The notes under the pieces were generated by a model. It had not been told where the DNA came from. It saw only the letters and a program-made list of their open reading frames with translations, and did not search any database. From positions 248,001 to 312,000 of the forward strand of contig JASNYH010000002.1 in the NCBI GenBank assembly GCA_048500255.1: 64,000 nt of DNA. The letters are read 5' to 3'. This stretch comes from JAMHWF01 sp048500255 (GTDB lineage Bacteria > Pseudomonadota > Gammaproteobacteria > Burkholderiales > Burkholderiaceae_C). Below, one piece after another: positions 17,127 through 25,318 of this stretch (its first letter is position 1; the number at the start of each line of letters is the position of its first letter). The translations under genes and the position numbers were made by a program.

Positions 17127-18497
17127 ATGAATCTGTCATCGCTCACCGCCCTGTCGCCGCTCGACGGCCGCTATTCCTCGCGCATGGCGGCGCTGCGTCC
17201 GCTGCTGAGCGAGTTCGGCCTGATGCACCGGCGCGTCCAGGTCGAGGTCGAGTGGTTCATCGCGCTGTCGGATGCCGGCATGCCCGAACTGCCGCCCTTG
17301 TCCGAGGCGGCGCGCGAGCGGCTGCGCGAGCTGGTGGCGCGCTTCGGCGAAGCCGACGCGCAGGCGATCAAGGACATCGAGAAGACGACGAACCACGACG
17401 TCAAGGCGGTCGAGTACTGGCTCAAGCAGCGCATCGCCGACCACGCCGAGCTGCGCGCCGCAGGCGAGTTCATGCACTTCGCGTGCACCAGCGAGGACAT
17501 CAACAACACCAGCCACGCGCTGATGCTCGAGGCCGCGCGCAAGCAGGTGCTGCTGCCGGCGCTCGATGCGCTGATCGAGCGGCTCGCCGGCATGGCGCGC
17601 GCCCATGCGGCGCTCGCGATGCTCAGCCGCACGCACGGCCAGACGGCCAGTCCGACGACGGTCGGCAAGGAGATCGCCAACGTCGTGGCGCGGCTGCGCA
17701 CGGCGCGCGAGCGCATCGCCGGCGTGAGGCTGCTCGCCAAGATGAACGGCGCAGTCGGCAACTACAACGCCCACGTCGCCGCCTGGCCGGCGTTCGACTG
17801 GGAGGCGTTCGCCGCCGACGTGGTCGAGCGCCGCCTCGGGCTGACGTTCAACCCCTACACCATCCAGATCGAGCCGCACGACTCGATGGCCGAGCTGTTC
17901 GACGCCGTGGCGCGCGCCAACACGATCCTCGTCGACTGGGCACGCGATGTCTGGGGCTACATCAGCCTGGGCTACTTCAGGCAACGCACGAAGGCCGGCG
18001 AGATCGGCTCGTCGACGATGCCGCACAAGGTCAACCCGATCGATTTCGAGAACGCCGAGGGCAACTACGGCTTGGCCAATGCGCTGCTCGCGCACCTGAG
18101 CCAGAAGCTGCCGATCTCGCGCTTCCAGCGCGACCTGACCGACAGCACGGTGCTGCGCAACATGGGCGTCGCATTCGGCTACGCGCTGCTCGGCCACGAC
18201 TCGCTGCTGCGCGGCCTCGACAAGCTCGAGGTCGACGAAGCCGCGCTCGCCGCCGATCTCGACGGCGCCTGGGAGGTGCTCGCCGAGCCGATTCAGACCG
18301 TGATGCGCCGCTACGGCCTGCCCAACCCCTACGAGCGGCTGAAGGACTTGACGCGCGGCAAGGCGATCACGCGCGAGTCGCTGCGCGTCTTCATCGAGTC
18401 GCTCGAGCTGCCCGCCGCCGAGCGCGAGCGCCTGCTCGCGCTGACGCCGGCCGGCTACATCGGCCGCGCCGCCGAGCTGGCGCGGCGCATCGGTTGA
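17127..18497 (+). CDS. purB: adenylosuccinate lyase
   Basis: This 456-aa enzyme splits adenylosuccinate to AMP and SAICAR to AICAR in purine synthesis. It has the N-terminal LTALSPLDGRYSSRM typical of proteobacterial PurB, catalytic-region TSEDINNTSHALML, SRTHGQTASPTTVGKE (active-site His), and the fumarase/aspartase signature GSSTMPHKVNPIDFEN (about 305-320). I start at ATG 17127, where the family begins, instead of the upstream ATG at 17088. Confidence 0.97.
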   Translation: MNLSSLTALSPLDGRYSSRMAALRPLLSEFGLMHRRVQVEVEWFIALSDAGMPELPPLSEAARERLRELVARFGEADAQAIKDIEKTTNHDVKAVEYWLKQRIADHAELRAAGEFMHFACTSEDINNTSHALMLEAARKQVLLPALDALIERLAGMARAHAALAMLSRTHGQTASPTTVGKEIANVVARLRTARERIAGVRLLAKMNGAVGNYNAHVAAWPAFDWEAFAADVVERRLGLTFNPYTIQIEPHDSMAELFDAVARANTILVDWARDVWGYISLGYFRQRTKAGEIGSSTMPHKVNPIDFENAEGNYGLANALLAHLSQKLPISRFQRDLTDSTVLRNMGVAFGYALLGHDSLLRGLDKLEVDEAALAADLDGAWEVLAEPIQTVMRRYGLPNPYERLKDLTRGKAITRESLRVFIESLELPAAERERLLALTPAGYIGRAAELARRIG

Positions 18498-18510
18498 GGC
18501 GGGCGCCGTC

Positions 18511-19329
18511 ATGTTCGTAGAACGCCTGCGCAACGCCGAGCGGCTGAACGCGTCCCTGCTGTGCGTCGGGCTCGATCCCGAGCCGGCGAAGTTTCCGCTC
18601 GCCTGGCGCGGCGACGCATCGCGCATCGAGGAGTTCTGCGCGCGCATCGTCGACGCGACGAAGGACCTGGTGCTGGCCTACAAGCCGCAGATCGCCTACT
18701 TCGCGGCGCACCGTGCCGAAGAGCAGCTCGAGCGGCTCGTCGCCTACATCCGCCGCGTCGCGCCCGCCGTGCCGGTGATCCTCGACGCCAAGCGCGGCGA
18801 CATCGGCTCGACGGCCGAGCAGTACGCGCGGGAGGCCTTCGAGCGCTACCAGGCCGACGCCGTGACGCTGTCGCCCTACATGGGGTTCGATTCGATCGAG
18901 CCCTACCTGCGCTACGCCGACAAGGGCACCTTCCTGCTGTGTCGCACGTCGAACGCCGGCGGCGCCGACTTGCAGGCGCAGCGCCTGGCCGACGGCGAAC
19001 TCGTCTACGAACGCATCGCGCGGCTGGCCAGCGGCGCCTGGAACCGCAACGGCCAGATGGGCCTCGTGGTCGGCGCCACCTATCCGGCCGAGATCGCGCG
19101 CGTGCGCGAGCTGGCGCCGGCGCTGCCGCTGCTCATTCCCGGCGTCGGCGCGCAAGGCGGCGACGTCGAGGCCACGGTGCGCGCCGGCTGGCGCGCCGAC
19201 GCGCCGATCGCCGTCAATTCCTCGCGCGCCGTGCTCTATGCGTCGAGCGGCGACGACTTCGCCGCGGCGGCGCGCCGCGTCGCGCTCGCGACCCGGGCGC
19301 AGCTGGCGGCCGCTCGCGGAGAAAGGTGA
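18511..19329 (+). CDS. pyrF: orotidine 5'-phosphate decarboxylase (subfamily 2)
   Basis: This 272-aa TIM-barrel enzyme makes UMP from OMP. It shows LLCVGLDPEPAKFP, DLVLAYKPQIAYFAA, and the catalytic Lys/Asp cluster ILDAKRGDIGSTAEQYA (about 91-107), with GVGAQGGD near the phosphate site. Length and the KPQ motif place it in subfamily 2, as in Mycobacterium and many betaproteobacteria. It is 13 bases after purB and seven bases before the adenosyltransferase gene, forming one transcription unit. Confidence 0.96.
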   Translation: MFVERLRNAERLNASLLCVGLDPEPAKFPLAWRGDASRIEEFCARIVDATKDLVLAYKPQIAYFAAHRAEEQLERLVAYIRRVAPAVPVILDAKRGDIGSTAEQYAREAFERYQADAVTLSPYMGFDSIEPYLRYADKGTFLLCRTSNAGGADLQAQRLADGELVYERIARLASGAWNRNGQMGLVVGATYPAEIARVRELAPALPLLIPGVGAQGGDVEATVRAGWRADAPIAVNSSRAVLYASSGDDFAAAARRVALATRAQLAAARGER

Positions 19330-19336
19330 AGCGGCG

Positions 19337-19909
19337 ATGGGACACCGGCTGACACGTATCTCCACGCGCACCGGCGACGACGGCACGACGGGCCTGGCCG
19401 ACGGCACGCGCCTGCCCAAGGACGACGCGCGCGTGGGCGCCCTCGGCGACGTCGACGAGCTGAACTCGCAGCTTGGCGTGCTGCTCGCCGAGCCCTTGCC
19501 CGACGACGTGCGCGAACTGCTCGTCGATATCCAGCATGAGCTGTTCAACCTCGGCGGCGAGCTGTCGCTGCCGGGCCACGCGCTGCTGCGCGAGGAGGCG
19601 GTGGCGCGCCTCGACGAGGCGCTGGCGCACTACAACGCCGCGTTGCCGCCGCTCAAGGAGTTCGTGCTGCCGGCCGGCACGCGCAGCGCGGCGCTCGCCC
19701 ACGTCGCGCGCACCGTGGCGCGGCGCGCCGAGCGCTCTGTCGTCGCGCTGGCCGCGCGCGATGCCGTCAACGCCGCGCCGCGCCAGTTCCTCAATCGCCT
19801 GTCGGACCTGTTGTTCGTGCTCGCTCGCGTGCTCAACCGCGCCAACCTGGACGGTCTCGGCGGCGACGACGTCTACTGGAAAAGCACGCGCCTCGATCGC
19901 CAGAAATGA
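19337..19909 (+). CDS. PduO-type cob(I)alamin adenosyltransferase
   Basis: This 190-aa enzyme makes adenosylcobalamin from ATP and Co(I) corrinoid. The N-terminal ATP motif is ISTRTGDDGTTGLADGTR (residues 6-23), followed by GDVDELNSQLG and the C-terminal RRAERSVV and QFLNRLSDLLFVLARVLN helices of PduO/MMAB proteins. The trimeric helical bundle is inferred from the family. It is the third gene of the purB-pyrF unit, starting eight bases after pyrF. No B12 riboswitch or B12-dependent enzyme is seen beside it. Confidence 0.95.
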   Translation: MGHRLTRISTRTGDDGTTGLADGTRLPKDDARVGALGDVDELNSQLGVLLAEPLPDDVRELLVDIQHELFNLGGELSLPGHALLREEAVARLDEALAHYNAALPPLKEFVLPAGTRSAALAHVARTVARRAERSVVALAARDAVNAAPRQFLNRLSDLLFVLARVLNRANLDGLGGDDVYWKSTRLDRQK

Positions 19910-20032
19910 GCGCGGTTTCGCCGCAACGCGGCGGCGTGATCTGAACCACGACGGCGCTCACCGACGCTTACAACCCGTTGCGGACCGACGCGTGCTGCGG
20001 CACGCTGCAAGTGCAGCAACAGAGGTGGTCCC

Positions 20033-20479
20033 ATGACGGTATTCAGCGAGCTCGGCGTCACATTGCGCGCCTTCGATTTCGTGCAACTGCTGCTCGCCCT
20101 GCTCTTCCTCACCGGCTATGCCGCGGCGCTGGGCGAGCTGTTCGGCCCGCGCGGCCGGCGGCGCGCCGCCGGCCTGGCCGTCGCGTCCGCCGGCGCCTTC
20201 GTCGCCATGACGGATCCGTGGATCCACGGTGTGCTGCTCGTCGTCGCGGCGATCGGCGGCATCGGCCTGTTCATCGTCGCTGCCTGGGTGCTGAGCGTGC
20301 TGTCGGCGCGCGCCGCGCAGCATCCCTTCGCGGCCGACCTGGCCGCGCGCACGCACGACAGCCTCTCGGCACTGTCGATCGTGCCGGTGCTCGAGGACGC
20401 CGTGCCCCCGCCGGCGCCCAGCGCGCCGAGCATGGCCGGCTCGCCGCTGCGCGCGCCGCGCCGCGCCCACTCGATCTGA
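20033..20479 (+). CDS. small integral membrane protein of unknown function (148 aa)
   Basis: I do not recognise a named family. Three hydrophobic segments can be seen at about 17-35, 46-60 and 64-92, with short basic loops (GPRGRRRAAG), then a Pro/Ala/Ser-rich cytoplasmic-type tail (VPPPAPSAPSMAG). GAGGTGG upstream of the ATG is a good ribosome site. It follows the adenosyltransferase gene after 123 bases and is convergent with aroG. Confidence 0.75.
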   Translation: MTVFSELGVTLRAFDFVQLLLALLFLTGYAAALGELFGPRGRRRAAGLAVASAGAFVAMTDPWIHGVLLVVAAIGGIGLFIVAAWVLSVLSARAAQHPFAADLAARTHDSLSALSIVPVLEDAVPPPAPSAPSMAGSPLRAPRRAHSI

Positions 20480-20501
20480 GGCGCGCAGCGCCGCGCCGCC
20501 G

Positions 20502-21623
20502 TCAGCGCCGCCGCCGCGCCAGCACGGCCTCGCTGAGCGCCTGCAGCACGGCGCCGGAATCGTCCCAGCCCAGGCAGGCGTCGGTGATGCTCTTGCCGTA
20601 CTCGAGCTTCTGCGGGTCGTCCTTGCCCGGCGTGAACGGCTGGGCGCCGGCATTGAGGTGGCTCTCGATCATCACGCCGAACACGCGACGCGAGCCGGCA
20701 CCGATCTGCGCGCCCAGGTCGCGCGCCACGTCGACCTGCTTCGCGTACTGCTTGCTGCTGTTGGCGTGCGAGCAGTCCACCATCAATCGGCCGGGCAGCT
20801 TGGCGGCCTCGAGGTCCTTGCACGCCGCCTCGACGTGCGTCGCGTCGTAGTTCGGCGACTTGCCGCCGCGCAGGATGACGTGGCAGTCGCGGTTTCCCTT
20901 GGTCTCGACGATCGCCACCTGCCCGTTCTTGTGCACCGACAGGAAGTGGTGCGGTCGCGCCGCCGCCTGGATGGCATCGGTGGCAATCTTGATGTTGCCG
21001 TCGGTGCCGTTCTTGAAGCCGATCGGCGCCGAGATGCCCGACGCCAGCTCGCGGTGGACCTGGCTCTCCGTCGTGCGCGCTCCGATCGCGCCCCAGGCGA
21101 TCAGGTCGCCGAGGTATTGCGGCGAGATCACGTCGAGGAACTCGCTGCCCGCGGGCAGGCCGAGCTTGTTGATCTCGACGAGCAGGTGGCGCGCGATGCG
21201 CAGTCCCTCGTCGATGCGGAAGCTCTCGTCGAGGTAGGGGTCGTTGATCAGGCCCTTCCAGCCGACCGTCGTGCGCGGCTTCTCGAAGTAGACGCGCATC
21301 ACGATCTCGAGCGTGTCGGCGTACTTGCGGCGCAGCGGCTGCAGGCGCTGCGCATAGTCGATCGCCGCCGCCGGATCGTGGATCGAGCACGGGCCCATCA
21401 CGACGAGCAGGCGATCGTCCTGCCCCTGCATGACAGCGCGGATGCGCCGGCGCGTGTCGGCCACCAGCGTCTCGACCGCCGTGCCGCGGATCGGGAAGAA
21501 GCGGATCAGGTGCTCGGGCGGCGGCAGCGGCATGACGTTCTCGATTCGTTCGTCGTCGGTCTGGCTCGTTTTCTCGGTCGAGGGGTTCCAGGCCTCGGTG
21601 GCGTGCGGCAGCGGCGGGTTCAT
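20502..21623 (-). CDS. aroG: 3-deoxy-7-phosphoheptulonate (DAHP) synthase, class I
   Basis: This 373-aa enzyme condenses PEP and erythrose 4-phosphate in the first step of aromatic amino-acid synthesis. It has the E. coli AroF/G/H pattern: LVVMGPCSIHDPAAAIDYA, VMRVYFEKPRTTVGWKGLINDP, SGISAPIGFKNGTDG, CHVILRGG and MVDCSHANSSKQY. The ATG at 21623 has GGAGG nine bases upstream. A terminator hairpin and an aromatic-rich leader peptide lie upstream (21667-21796), so expression is very likely controlled by transcription attenuation in response to charged aromatic tRNAs. Which amino acid inhibits the enzyme cannot be read safely. Confidence 0.97.
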   Translation of the reverse strand: MNPPLPHATEAWNPSTEKTSQTDDERIENVMPLPPPEHLIRFFPIRGTAVETLVADTRRRIRAVMQGQDDRLLVVMGPCSIHDPAAAIDYAQRLQPLRRKYADTLEIVMRVYFEKPRTTVGWKGLINDPYLDESFRIDEGLRIARHLLVEINKLGLPAGSEFLDVISPQYLGDLIAWGAIGARTTESQVHRELASGISAPIGFKNGTDGNIKIATDAIQAAARPHHFLSVHKNGQVAIVETKGNRDCHVILRGGKSPNYDATHVEAACKDLEAAKLPGRLMVDCSHANSSKQYAKQVDVARDLGAQIGAGSRRVFGVMIESHLNAGAQPFTPGKDDPQKLEYGKSITDACLGWDDSGAVLQALSEAVLARRRR

Positions 21624-21666
21624 CGAAGGGCCTCCAGTCGGATCGTGGGCGCGGTGGGCGAGGGGC

Positions 21667-21697
21667 AAAAAAAAACCGCCGGGCTTCCCGGCGGTTT
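21667..21697 (-). terminator. attenuator terminator in the aroG leader
   Basis: On the minus strand AAACCGCCGGG (21697-21687) pairs with CCCGGCGGTTT through an AAG loop and runs into nine T residues, a textbook intrinsic terminator located 44 bases ahead of the aroG start. Its 5' arm can alternatively pair with CCGGCGG inside the leader ORF (21747-21741), so an antiterminator is possible. Confidence 0.9.
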
Positions 21698-21721
21698 CTC
21701 GAAGATCGGTGCGTTCGTCAG

Positions 21722-21796
21722 CTACGCGCTCGCCTCTCCTCCGCCGGTGCGGTGCGAGAACCAAAAATACGCAAAGCCGAAGCGGTACGAACGCAT
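21722..21796 (-). CDS. aroG leader peptide (24 aa, aromatic-rich)
   Basis: The ATG at 21796 opens a 24-codon frame ending in TAG at 21722. The first 13 residues are MRSYRFGFAYFWF: seven of 13 are aromatic and all three aromatic amino acids are represented, with four in a row (YFWF at codons 10-13). It is followed by an intrinsic terminator and then aroG. This is the arrangement of ribosome-mediated attenuators such as trpL and pheL. No clear Shine-Dalgarno is seen. A TACAGT -10-like box (21809-21804) would place the transcript start at about the ATG, so the message may be leaderless. Confidence 0.87.
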   Translation of the reverse strand: MRSYRFGFAYFWFSHRTGGGEASA

Positions 21797-21870
21797 GGCG
21801 CGTACTGTAGCACGCAGCCGCGCGGGCGGCACGCGTCGCCGGTTGACGGCGATCAAGCGGGCGGCGCGGC

Positions 21871-23334
21871 TCAGGCCGTGCCGCCGACGGTCAACCCGTC
21901 GATGCGAAGCGTCGGCTGGCCGACGCCCACCGGCACGCTCTGGCCCTCCTTGCCGCAGGTGCCGACGCCGGTATCGAGCTGCATGTCGTTGCCGATCATG
22001 CTGACGCGCGTCAGCGCGTCGGGGCCGTTGCCGATGATGGTGGCGCCCTTGACCGGGTACTGGATCTTGCCGTTCTCGACCCAGAACGCCTCCGACGCCG
22101 AGAACACGAACTTGCCGCTCGTGATGTCGACCTGGCCGCCGCCGAAGTTCGTCGCGTACAGCCCCCGGCGCAGGCTGGCGACGATTTCGTCGCGCGAGGT
22201 GTTGCCGGCGAGCATGTAGGTGTTGGTCATGCGCGGCATCGGCACCGCGGCATAGCTTTCGCGCCGGCCGTTGCCCGTGGGCGCGACCTTCATCAGGCGC
22301 GCATTGAGCGCATCCTGGAGGTAGCCCTGCAGCACGCCGTCCTCGATCAGCACGTTGCGCTGGCTGGCGTTGCCCTCGTCGTCGATGTTCAGCGAGCCGC
22401 GCCGGTCGGGCAGCGTGCCGTCGTCGAGCACGGTGACGCCCTTGGCCGCGACGCGCTCGCCGACGCGGCCCGAAAACGCGCTCGAACCCTTGCGGTTGAA
22501 ATCGCCCTCGAGCCCGTGGCCGATCGCCTCGTGCAGCAGCACGCCCGGCCAGCCGGGGCCGAGCACCACCGACATCTCGCCCGCCGGCGCCGGGCGCGAC
22601 TCGAGGTTGGTCAGCGCCGCGTCGACGGCGGCGTCGACATAGCCCTCGATGACGGTGTCGTGGAAATAGCCGAGCCCGAAGCGGCCGCCGCCGCCGTTGC
22701 TGCCCATCTCGCGACGCCCGCCCTGCTCGGCGATCACCGTCACGCTCAGGCGCACCAGCGGGCGCACGTCGGCGGCGATCGTGCCGTCGGCGCGCGCGAC
22801 GAGCACGACGTCGTACTCGGCGGCCAACCCTGCCATCACCTGCACGACCCGCGGATCCCTGGCGCGCGCCAGCTTCTCGACCTTCTCGAGCAGTGCCACC
22901 TTCTGCGTGCTGTCGAGCGTGGCGATCGGGTCCATCGGCGCGTAGAGCGTGCGGCTGCCGGCCACGGCGCTGCGCGACGGCACGCGCACGCGCCGGCTCT
23001 GGCCGGCGGCGGCGATCGTGCGCACCGTGCGCGCCGCATCGAGCAGCGCAGCCTCGGAGATGTCGTCGGAATAGGCGAACGCCGTCTTCTCGCCGGCGAC
23101 AGCGCGCACGCCGACGCCCTGGTCGATGCCGAAGCTGCCGCTCTTGACGATGCCTTCCTCGAGGCTCCAGCCCTCGCTGCGCGTGTACTGGAAGTAGAGA
23201 TCGGCATCGTCGACGCGGTGCTGCGTGATCGCGCGCAGCGCCTGCGCCAGCGAGGCTTCCGTCAGGCCGAACGGCTCGAGCAGCAGCGTGCGCGCGGCGG
23301 CCAGGCGTTCGACAGTGGGTTCGCGGCTGATCAT
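21871..23334 (-). CDS. tldD: metalloprotease TldD
   Basis: This 487-aa subunit belongs to the TldD/TldE zinc protease that degrades unfolded peptides and matures microcin/CcdA-type substrates. It has the active-site HExxxH in VLLHEAIGHGLEGDFNRKGSSAF (about 260-282) and the family C-terminus GVGTCGKEGQSVPVGVGQPTLRI. The partner tldE/pmbA is not in the window. The ATG at 23334 or the one at 23343 could be used. It lies upstream of the aroG leader, in the same orientation. Confidence 0.96.
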   Translation of the reverse strand: MISREPTVERLAAARTLLLEPFGLTEASLAQALRAITQHRVDDADLYFQYTRSEGWSLEEGIVKSGSFGIDQGVGVRAVAGEKTAFAYSDDISEAALLDAARTVRTIAAAGQSRRVRVPSRSAVAGSRTLYAPMDPIATLDSTQKVALLEKVEKLARARDPRVVQVMAGLAAEYDVVLVARADGTIAADVRPLVRLSVTVIAEQGGRREMGSNGGGGRFGLGYFHDTVIEGYVDAAVDAALTNLESRPAPAGEMSVVLGPGWPGVLLHEAIGHGLEGDFNRKGSSAFSGRVGERVAAKGVTVLDDGTLPDRRGSLNIDDEGNASQRNVLIEDGVLQGYLQDALNARLMKVAPTGNGRRESYAAVPMPRMTNTYMLAGNTSRDEIVASLRRGLYATNFGGGQVDITSGKFVFSASEAFWVENGKIQYPVKGATIIGNGPDALTRVSMIGNDMQLDTGVGTCGKEGQSVPVGVGQPTLRIDGLTVGGTA

Positions 23335-23520
23335 GGGTGTCATTCTAGGAGTCGCCCGTGGGGTACGCGGCCTCTCCGGCGATGACCTTGCGCAACGGGT
23401 GGCCGGGCGCGACACACATCTTTACGCGTCGGCGTCGGCGTCGACACGGCCGGCCGCGTTGTCACTCCTGCGGGCAGGCCTGCCGCGTCCCACCGGTCCC
23501 ACGAAGAACAGGAGAGTCCC

Positions 23521-23868
23521 ATGTCCGTGCTCAAGACTGCTGTCGCCGGCGCCGCGCTGGCGTTGATCGCCGCCACCGGCTTCGCGCAAACCGCGCCCGA
23601 TCCCGCCCACACGCCCGGCGTCGACCAGCGCCAGGCGCGCCAGGAGAAGCGCATCGACCAGGGCGTCGCCTCCGGCGAGCTCAACCGTCGCGAGACGCAC
23701 CGCCTCCAACGCGAGCAGGCTGCCGTCGACCGCGCCGAGAACAAGGCCAAGTCCGACGGCACGGTGACGGCCGCCGAGCGCCGCCGCCTGCACAAGATGC
23801 AGAACCGCAGCAGCCGCGACATCCGCCGGCAGAAGCACGACGCGCAGCCGGCGCCGGGCAAGGGCTAG
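23521..23868 (+). CDS. small secreted, highly charged protein of unknown function
   Basis: This 115-aa protein has a clear signal peptide (MSVLKTAVAGAALALIAATGFA, cleavage after about 22) and a mature chain that is almost all charged or polar: GVDQRQARQEKRIDQGV, RRETHRLQREQAAVDRAE, TAAERRRLHKMQNRSSRDIRRQKHD. Two helix-breaking G/D steps separate Arg/Glu/Gln helices, resembling EF-hand-like or coiled repeats seen in similar short betaproteobacterial periplasmic proteins. The ribosome site AACAGGAGAG precedes the ATG. Role unknown; periplasmic location is inferred. Confidence 0.8.
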   Translation: MSVLKTAVAGAALALIAATGFAQTAPDPAHTPGVDQRQARQEKRIDQGVASGELNRRETHRLQREQAAVDRAENKAKSDGTVTAAERRRLHKMQNRSSRDIRRQKHDAQPAPGKG

Positions 23869-23965
23869 CCTGACGTCCGAGCGCGTCCGCGACCGCAGCA
23901 AGGTTGCTCGCCGACAGCCCGTAAGACGCGCCGGCGCGGCGCTCGGGCGATGCCGCCACCGTCGC

Positions 23966-24874
23966 TCAGGGCGAGTCGGCGCCGCGCAGCGCCAGCGCTG
24001 CGCCGTAAAGGGCGTTGCGCGGCGCGCCCGTCAGCTCGGCCGCGAGCGCGACGGCCTGCTTGAGCGGCAGCTCGCGCAGCAGTACCTGCAGCGCGCGCCG
24101 GGCGTCGTCGTCGCCGGCGTCGGGCGCGGCGGCGTGCTCGTGCAGCACGAGCACGAACTCACCGCGCAGCCGGTTCGCGTCGGCGGCGAGCCAGCCGGGC
24201 AGCGCGTCGCACGCCAGCGTGACGACGGTTTCGAACTGCTTGGTCAGCTCGCGGCACAGCGTGACGTGCCGTGCGCCGCAGCGCGCGGCCAGCGCCTGCG
24301 CCAGCGCCTGCACGCGGTGCGGCGCCTCGAACAGCACCTGCGCCGCGCTGTCGCCGGCGATGCGCTCGACGTCGGCGCCGCGTTCGCGGGCCCGCGAGCC
24401 GACGAAGCCGACGAAGCGAAAGCCCGCGCGCATCGGCGTGCCGGCCACGCTCAGCGCGGCGAGCGCCGCGCTCGGCCCGGGCAGCGGCACGGTGCGGTGG
24501 CCGGCGGCCTGCGCGGCAGCGACGAGCGCGGCGCCGGGGTCCGACAGCGTCGGCGTACCCGCATCGCTGACGTAGGCGACGCGCTCGCCGCGCGCCAGGC
24601 GCTCGAGCACGCGCTGCGCCGCCTCGTGCTCGTTGTGCTCGTGTACCGCCAGCAGCGGCTTGGCCAGGCCGAGATGGCGCAGCAGCGCGGCGCTGACGCG
24701 CGTGTCCTCGCAGGCGACGGCGTCGACGAGCGCAAGCACGTGAATCGCGCGCAGCGTCAGGTCGGCGAGGTTGCCGATCGGCGTCGCGACGACGTACAGA
24801 GCGCCTGCGGGATACTGCTGGCCGCCGGCGGCCGCGGCGGCCGCTTGCACGATCGATGAGGCGTCGATGGACAC
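23966..24874 (-). CDS. rsmI: 16S rRNA (cytidine1402-2'-O)-methyltransferase
   Basis: This protein of about 302 aa has the tetrapyrrole-methylase fold and RsmI signatures GALYVVATPIGNLADLTLRA, ACEDTRVSAALLRHLG, VSDAGTPTLSDPGAALV, GPSAALAALSVAG and ELTKQFE. It 2'-O-methylates C1402 in the 30S P site. The start is uncertain: GTG at 24874 overlaps the divergent yraN gene by eight bases, while GTG at 24850 would not overlap. The rsmI/yraN divergent pair is a conserved arrangement. Confidence 0.95.
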   Translation of the reverse strand: MSIDASSIVQAAAAAAGGQQYPAGALYVVATPIGNLADLTLRAIHVLALVDAVACEDTRVSAALLRHLGLAKPLLAVHEHNEHEAAQRVLERLARGERVAYVSDAGTPTLSDPGAALVAAAQAAGHRTVPLPGPSAALAALSVAGTPMRAGFRFVGFVGSRARERGADVERIAGDSAAQVLFEAPHRVQALAQALAARCGARHVTLCRELTKQFETVVTLACDALPGWLAADANRLRGEFVLVLHEHAAAPDAGDDDARRALQVLLRELPLKQAVALAAELTGAPRNALYGAALALRGADSP

Positions 24875-25262
24875 GAGCAGGGGCGTATCGAAGTCCCGAA
24901 AGTCGACAGGCGACGAAGGCGAGGCGACGGCGCTCGCGCATCTGCAGCGCGCCGGGCTGACGCTGCTGCAGCGCAATTATCGGGTGGCGCGCGGGCCCGG
25001 CGCACCGGCCGGCGAGGTCGACCTGATCCTGCGCGAGCGCGACGGCACGCTCGTCTTCGTCGAGGTGCGCGTGCGACGCAGTTTGCGCCACGGCGGCGCG
25101 GCCGCCAGCGTGACGCCGGCCAAGCAGCGCTGCATCGTCTACGCGGCGCGCCACTATCTGCTGCGGCTGCGCGCGGCGGTGCCGCCGTGCCGCTTCGACG
25201 TCGTCGCCGTCGACGGTGGGCGGGTCGAGTGGCTGAAGGCCGCGTTCGACGCCGCGGCGTGA
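24867..25262 (+). CDS. yraN: YraN/UPF0102 family endonuclease-like protein
   Basis: This 131-aa protein has a restriction-endonuclease-like fold: GDEGEATALAHLQRAGLTLLQRNYRV, GEVDLILRERDGTLVFVEVRVRR (the D-ExK-type site, here ending EVR where most members have EVK), SVTPAKQRCIVYAARHYL and PCRFDVVAVDG. Function is not established; nuclease activity is inferred from the fold. It heads the yraN-diaA-dolP series. Confidence 0.92.
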   Translation: MDTSRGVSKSRKSTGDEGEATALAHLQRAGLTLLQRNYRVARGPGAPAGEVDLILRERDGTLVFVEVRVRRSLRHGGAAASVTPAKQRCIVYAARHYLLRLRAAVPPCRFDVVAVDGGRVEWLKAAFDAAA

Positions 25263-25318
25263 CGAGGCCGGCCGCGCCCGCGCAGGAACCCTGCAGCAGG
25301 CCTCGTGTCTTATGATGC

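Noticed and set aside
23424..23444. CGTCGG tandem triplet-like repeat upstream of the small secreted gene
   Set aside because: Three short imperfect units in very GC-rich DNA are expected by chance; no further structure.
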